Shown here piece by piece: positions 5,087-7,108 of a stretch of 7,108 nt of DNA (positions are counted from its first letter, which is position 1; each line of letters starts with the position of its first letter). The notes under the pieces are model-generated. The model was not told the DNA's origin and ran no database searches. It saw nothing but the letters and a program-made list of their open reading frames with translations. The DNA is taken from contig JAKRWB010000384.1 in NCBI GenBank assembly GCA_022353185.1, positions 1-7,108 of the forward strand. Direction: 5' to 3'. Position numbers and translations under genes: made by a program. Source of the stretch: ANME-2 cluster archaeon. Lineage in GTDB: Archaea; Halobacteriota; Methanosarcinia; Methanosarcinales; Methanocomedenaceae.

Positions 5087-7039
5087 CTAATTGTTGTGTT
5101 TCACAGCATCCTCTATCTCTTTTACAGCTTCAGGATTTGCCAGTGTGGAGATGTCGCCCACTTCTTTTGAAACGAGGACTGAGCGCACTACACGTCGCAT
5201 GATCTTACCGCTTCGGGTCTTGGGGAGGTCATCAACGAAATAAATGATATCGGGCCTGGCTATCTTACCTATCTCTTCTCCCACATGATTCCACAGGATC
5301 TTCATCAGTTCATCTCCGGGCTCAACACCCATCTTTAATACCACGAATGCTGCAATGCCCTCACCTTTGATGTCGTCGGGCCTGCCTACCACAGCGGCTT
5401 CGCTCACTGATGAATGGCTGACCAGGGCTGATTCGACCTCAGAATTCCCTATCCTGTGCCCGGATACATTGAGCACGTCGTCACCCCTACCCTGTACCCA
5501 GAAGTAGCCGTCATTGTCTACCCTGGCGATGTCGCCTGATATGAAATCACCACTTTTGGTCCAGTAATGTTCCACATACCGCTCGGGTTCGTTATACAGG
5601 GTATGCAGCATGGACGGCCAGGGCGATGTGAGTACCAGGCTGCCCCCTTCATTCACAACGGATTTGCCTTCATGGTCATGCACCTCAGCGCCAAAACCGG
5701 GCAGTGGTCTTGTGGCAGACCCGGGTTTTAATGGCAAAATTGGCAGCGGGGATATTACGAAACTTCCGGTCTCGGTCTGCCACCAGGTGTCCATAATTGG
5801 ACATCGGCTCTTGCCGATATTTTCATAGTACCATATCCAGGCTTCAGGATTGATGGGTTCGCCCACAGTGCCCAGCAGCCGCAGGCTGCTCATGTCGTCC
5901 TTTTGGGTCCATTCATCACCGAAGCGCATGTGCATCCTGATGGACGTGGGCGAGGTATAAAGTACGGTAATGCCGTGGCGTGCTATCATTTCCCACAGCC
6001 GGTTCGGTTCGGGATGGGCGGGAGCGCCTTCATAGAGCACCGAAGTGACGCCCAGCATGAGCGGTCCATACACAATGTAACTGTGGCCTGTTATCCAGCC
6101 GATATCGGCAGCACACCACCACACGTCCCGGGGTTTGAGGTCGAACACCCATTTGAGGGTGAGAGCTACGCCTACCGAGTAGGTGTGCGCGTGTACCACA
6201 CCTTTGGGTTTGCCTGTGGTGCCTGAGGTGTAAAGGATAAAGAGGGGGTCTTCCGAGTCCATGACCTGTGTTTCGCATTCGTCGGGCTGCTCAGCGACCA
6301 GGTCATGCCACCATATATCGCGTTCACTCATAGATACCTCAACCTGCGCCCATTGATAACAAATAGTATGTTCAATGTCAGTACCCTTGACTGCTTCATC
6401 GGCCAGTGCTTTGAGGTTGATGACCTTCCCTTTTCTCCAGAATCCGTCGGCTGTGATGAGGACTTTGGCGCCCGAGTCTTGAATCCTGTCCTGCAGAGCG
6501 TGGGGACTATAACCCGAAAACACCACGCTGTGTACGGCACCAATTCGGGCGCAGGCGAGCATGGCTATAGGCAGTGCGGGTATCATTGGCATATAGAGGG
6601 CCACCCGGTCGCTTTTACCCACACCCAGGCTTTTCAGGCCGTTGGCCATCCGGTTGACTTCGTTGTACAGGTCGCGGTAGGTGAGTTCAGTGACGTTGCC
6701 CTGTTCTGATTCAAAGATGTAGGCTACTTTGTGCTCTGTGGGTGTTCCCATGTGGCGGTCGAGGGCATCATGGACGATATTGTATTTGCCATTGGTGAAC
6801 CAGCGGTAGAAGGGTGCATCTGAGCTGTCCAGTACTTTGTCGTAGGGGCTGTACCATTCCACTAGGTCTTTTTCTACTTCTCCCCAGAACCATTCTGTGT
6901 CCTTACTGCGCTGGTAGAGGGTCTCAATGTCAGGGATATCATGTGCATCCATCCATTGCTTGACATTGCTGTTCTCAACTATTTCTTTGGGGGGATAGAA
7001 CGTGCGTTCTTCCTCGAGTAGTACTTCTACTTTGGACAT
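5087..7039 (-). CDS. acs: Acetyl-CoA synthetase (AMP-forming)
   Basis: A 650-residue adenylate-forming enzyme making acetyl-CoA and AMP + PPi from acetate, ATP and CoA, full length for the family. The P-loop core YTSGTTGKPKG is at 270-280, GWITGHSY at 314-321, VGEPINPEAW at 392-401 and DTWWQTETG at 417-425. Trp420 matches the tryptophan that restricts the Salmonella Acs pocket to acetate (W414). Asp503 in SGDIAR binds the ribose in homologues, the hinge lies near 517-521 (GRGDD), followed by NVSGHRIG (524-531). Lys612 in PKTRSGKIMRR is the catalytic lysine, which in bacteria is a target of reversible acetylation. A pocket valine of Salmonella (V310) is Ile316 here, a mild change. In archaea this enzyme feeds acetate into biosynthesis and, in Methanothrix, into methanogenesis. 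Its product is the substrate of the thiolase encoded convergently. The start is fixed by GGAG eight bases upstream. A related short-chain acyl-CoA synthetase is the main alternative. Confidence 0.94.
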   Translation of the reverse strand: MSKVEVLLEEERTFYPPKEIVENSNVKQWMDAHDIPDIETLYQRSKDTEWFWGEVEKDLVEWYSPYDKVLDSSDAPFYRWFTNGKYNIVHDALDRHMGTPTEHKVAYIFESEQGNVTELTYRDLYNEVNRMANGLKSLGVGKSDRVALYMPMIPALPIAMLACARIGAVHSVVFSGYSPHALQDRIQDSGAKVLITADGFWRKGKVINLKALADEAVKGTDIEHTICYQWAQVEVSMSERDIWWHDLVAEQPDECETQVMDSEDPLFILYTSGTTGKPKGVVHAHTYSVGVALTLKWVFDLKPRDVWWCAADIGWITGHSYIVYGPLMLGVTSVLYEGAPAHPEPNRLWEMIARHGITVLYTSPTSIRMHMRFGDEWTQKDDMSSLRLLGTVGEPINPEAWIWYYENIGKSRCPIMDTWWQTETGSFVISPLPILPLKPGSATRPLPGFGAEVHDHEGKSVVNEGGSLVLTSPWPSMLHTLYNEPERYVEHYWTKSGDFISGDIARVDNDGYFWVQGRGDDVLNVSGHRIGNSEVESALVSHSSVSEAAVVGRPDDIKGEGIAAFVVLKMGVEPGDELMKILWNHVGEEIGKIARPDIIYFVDDLPKTRSGKIMRRVVRSVLVSKEVGDISTLANPEAVKEIEDAVKHNN

Positions 7040-7047
7040 TTTTGATA

Positions 7048-7051
7048 CTCC
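7048..7051 (-). promoter_or_regulatory. Ribosome binding site of acs
   Basis: On the minus strand GGAG lies 8 bases before the ATG at 7039, so this mRNA has a leader. The remaining upstream sequence to the window edge (7052-7108) contains AT-rich patches such as TAATTAG, but I could not choose a TATA box with confidence. Confidence 0.6.
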
Positions 7052-7108
7052 GCTATAGTCATGATGATACTAATTACGTGGTTTGCGGGATAAGCATTTC
7101 TGATGGGA

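Noticed and set aside
5903..6709. Plus-strand open frames opposite acs (5903-6226 and 6305-6709)
   Set aside because: They are fully antisense to conserved acs motifs and have no domain character.

Overview
The window looks like a chromosomal segment of a methanogen-related euryarchaeon, most plausibly near Methanosarcinales or the ANME-2 lineages. The evidence is the archaeal three-gene HMG-CoA synthase / thiolase / DUF35 cluster, a double-domain KaiC-like ATPase, TATA-type promoter elements and at least two starts that look leaderless. Lineage is inferred from gene content and protein character only. I saw no rRNA, tRNA, CRISPR array, insertion sequence or other mobile element.

Left edge to 169: the first 32 bases hold the start of a gene read leftward off the window. 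A divergent, AT-rich promoter region follows. From 170 to 904 (+) lies a Cro/C1-type HTH regulator with an uncharacterised C-terminal domain. A short leader region (905-990) carries a TATA-like element nested in an AT-rich inverted repeat and a clear ribosome binding site.

From 991 to 3604 (+) three tightly packed genes encode HMG-CoA synthase, a thiolase (acetoacetyl-CoA-forming) and a zinc-ribbon/OB-fold DUF35 protein. Together they form the archaeal complex that turns three acetyl-CoA into HMG-CoA, the first committed stage of the mevalonate route to archaeal isoprenoid lipids. The ribosome binding site of each downstream gene is embedded in the end of the gene before it, which suits translational coupling of a stoichiometric complex.

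From 3617 to 7039 two genes run on the minus strand and converge on the mevalonate operon: an AMP-forming acetyl-CoA synthetase (5087-7039) and, downstream of it, a two-domain KaiC-like ATPase (3617-4999 by my start choice). Acetyl-CoA synthetase activates acetate to the same acetyl-CoA that the thiolase consumes, so the window reads as acetate activation facing isoprenoid entry. Functional coupling between the two is inference.

Most of this is recognisable metabolism. The points most worth a second look are the inverted repeat over the HMG-CoA synthase promoter beside an uncharacterised regulator, and the asymmetric KaiC-like protein, whose N-terminal domain keeps the P-loop but has lost catalytic acidic residues.
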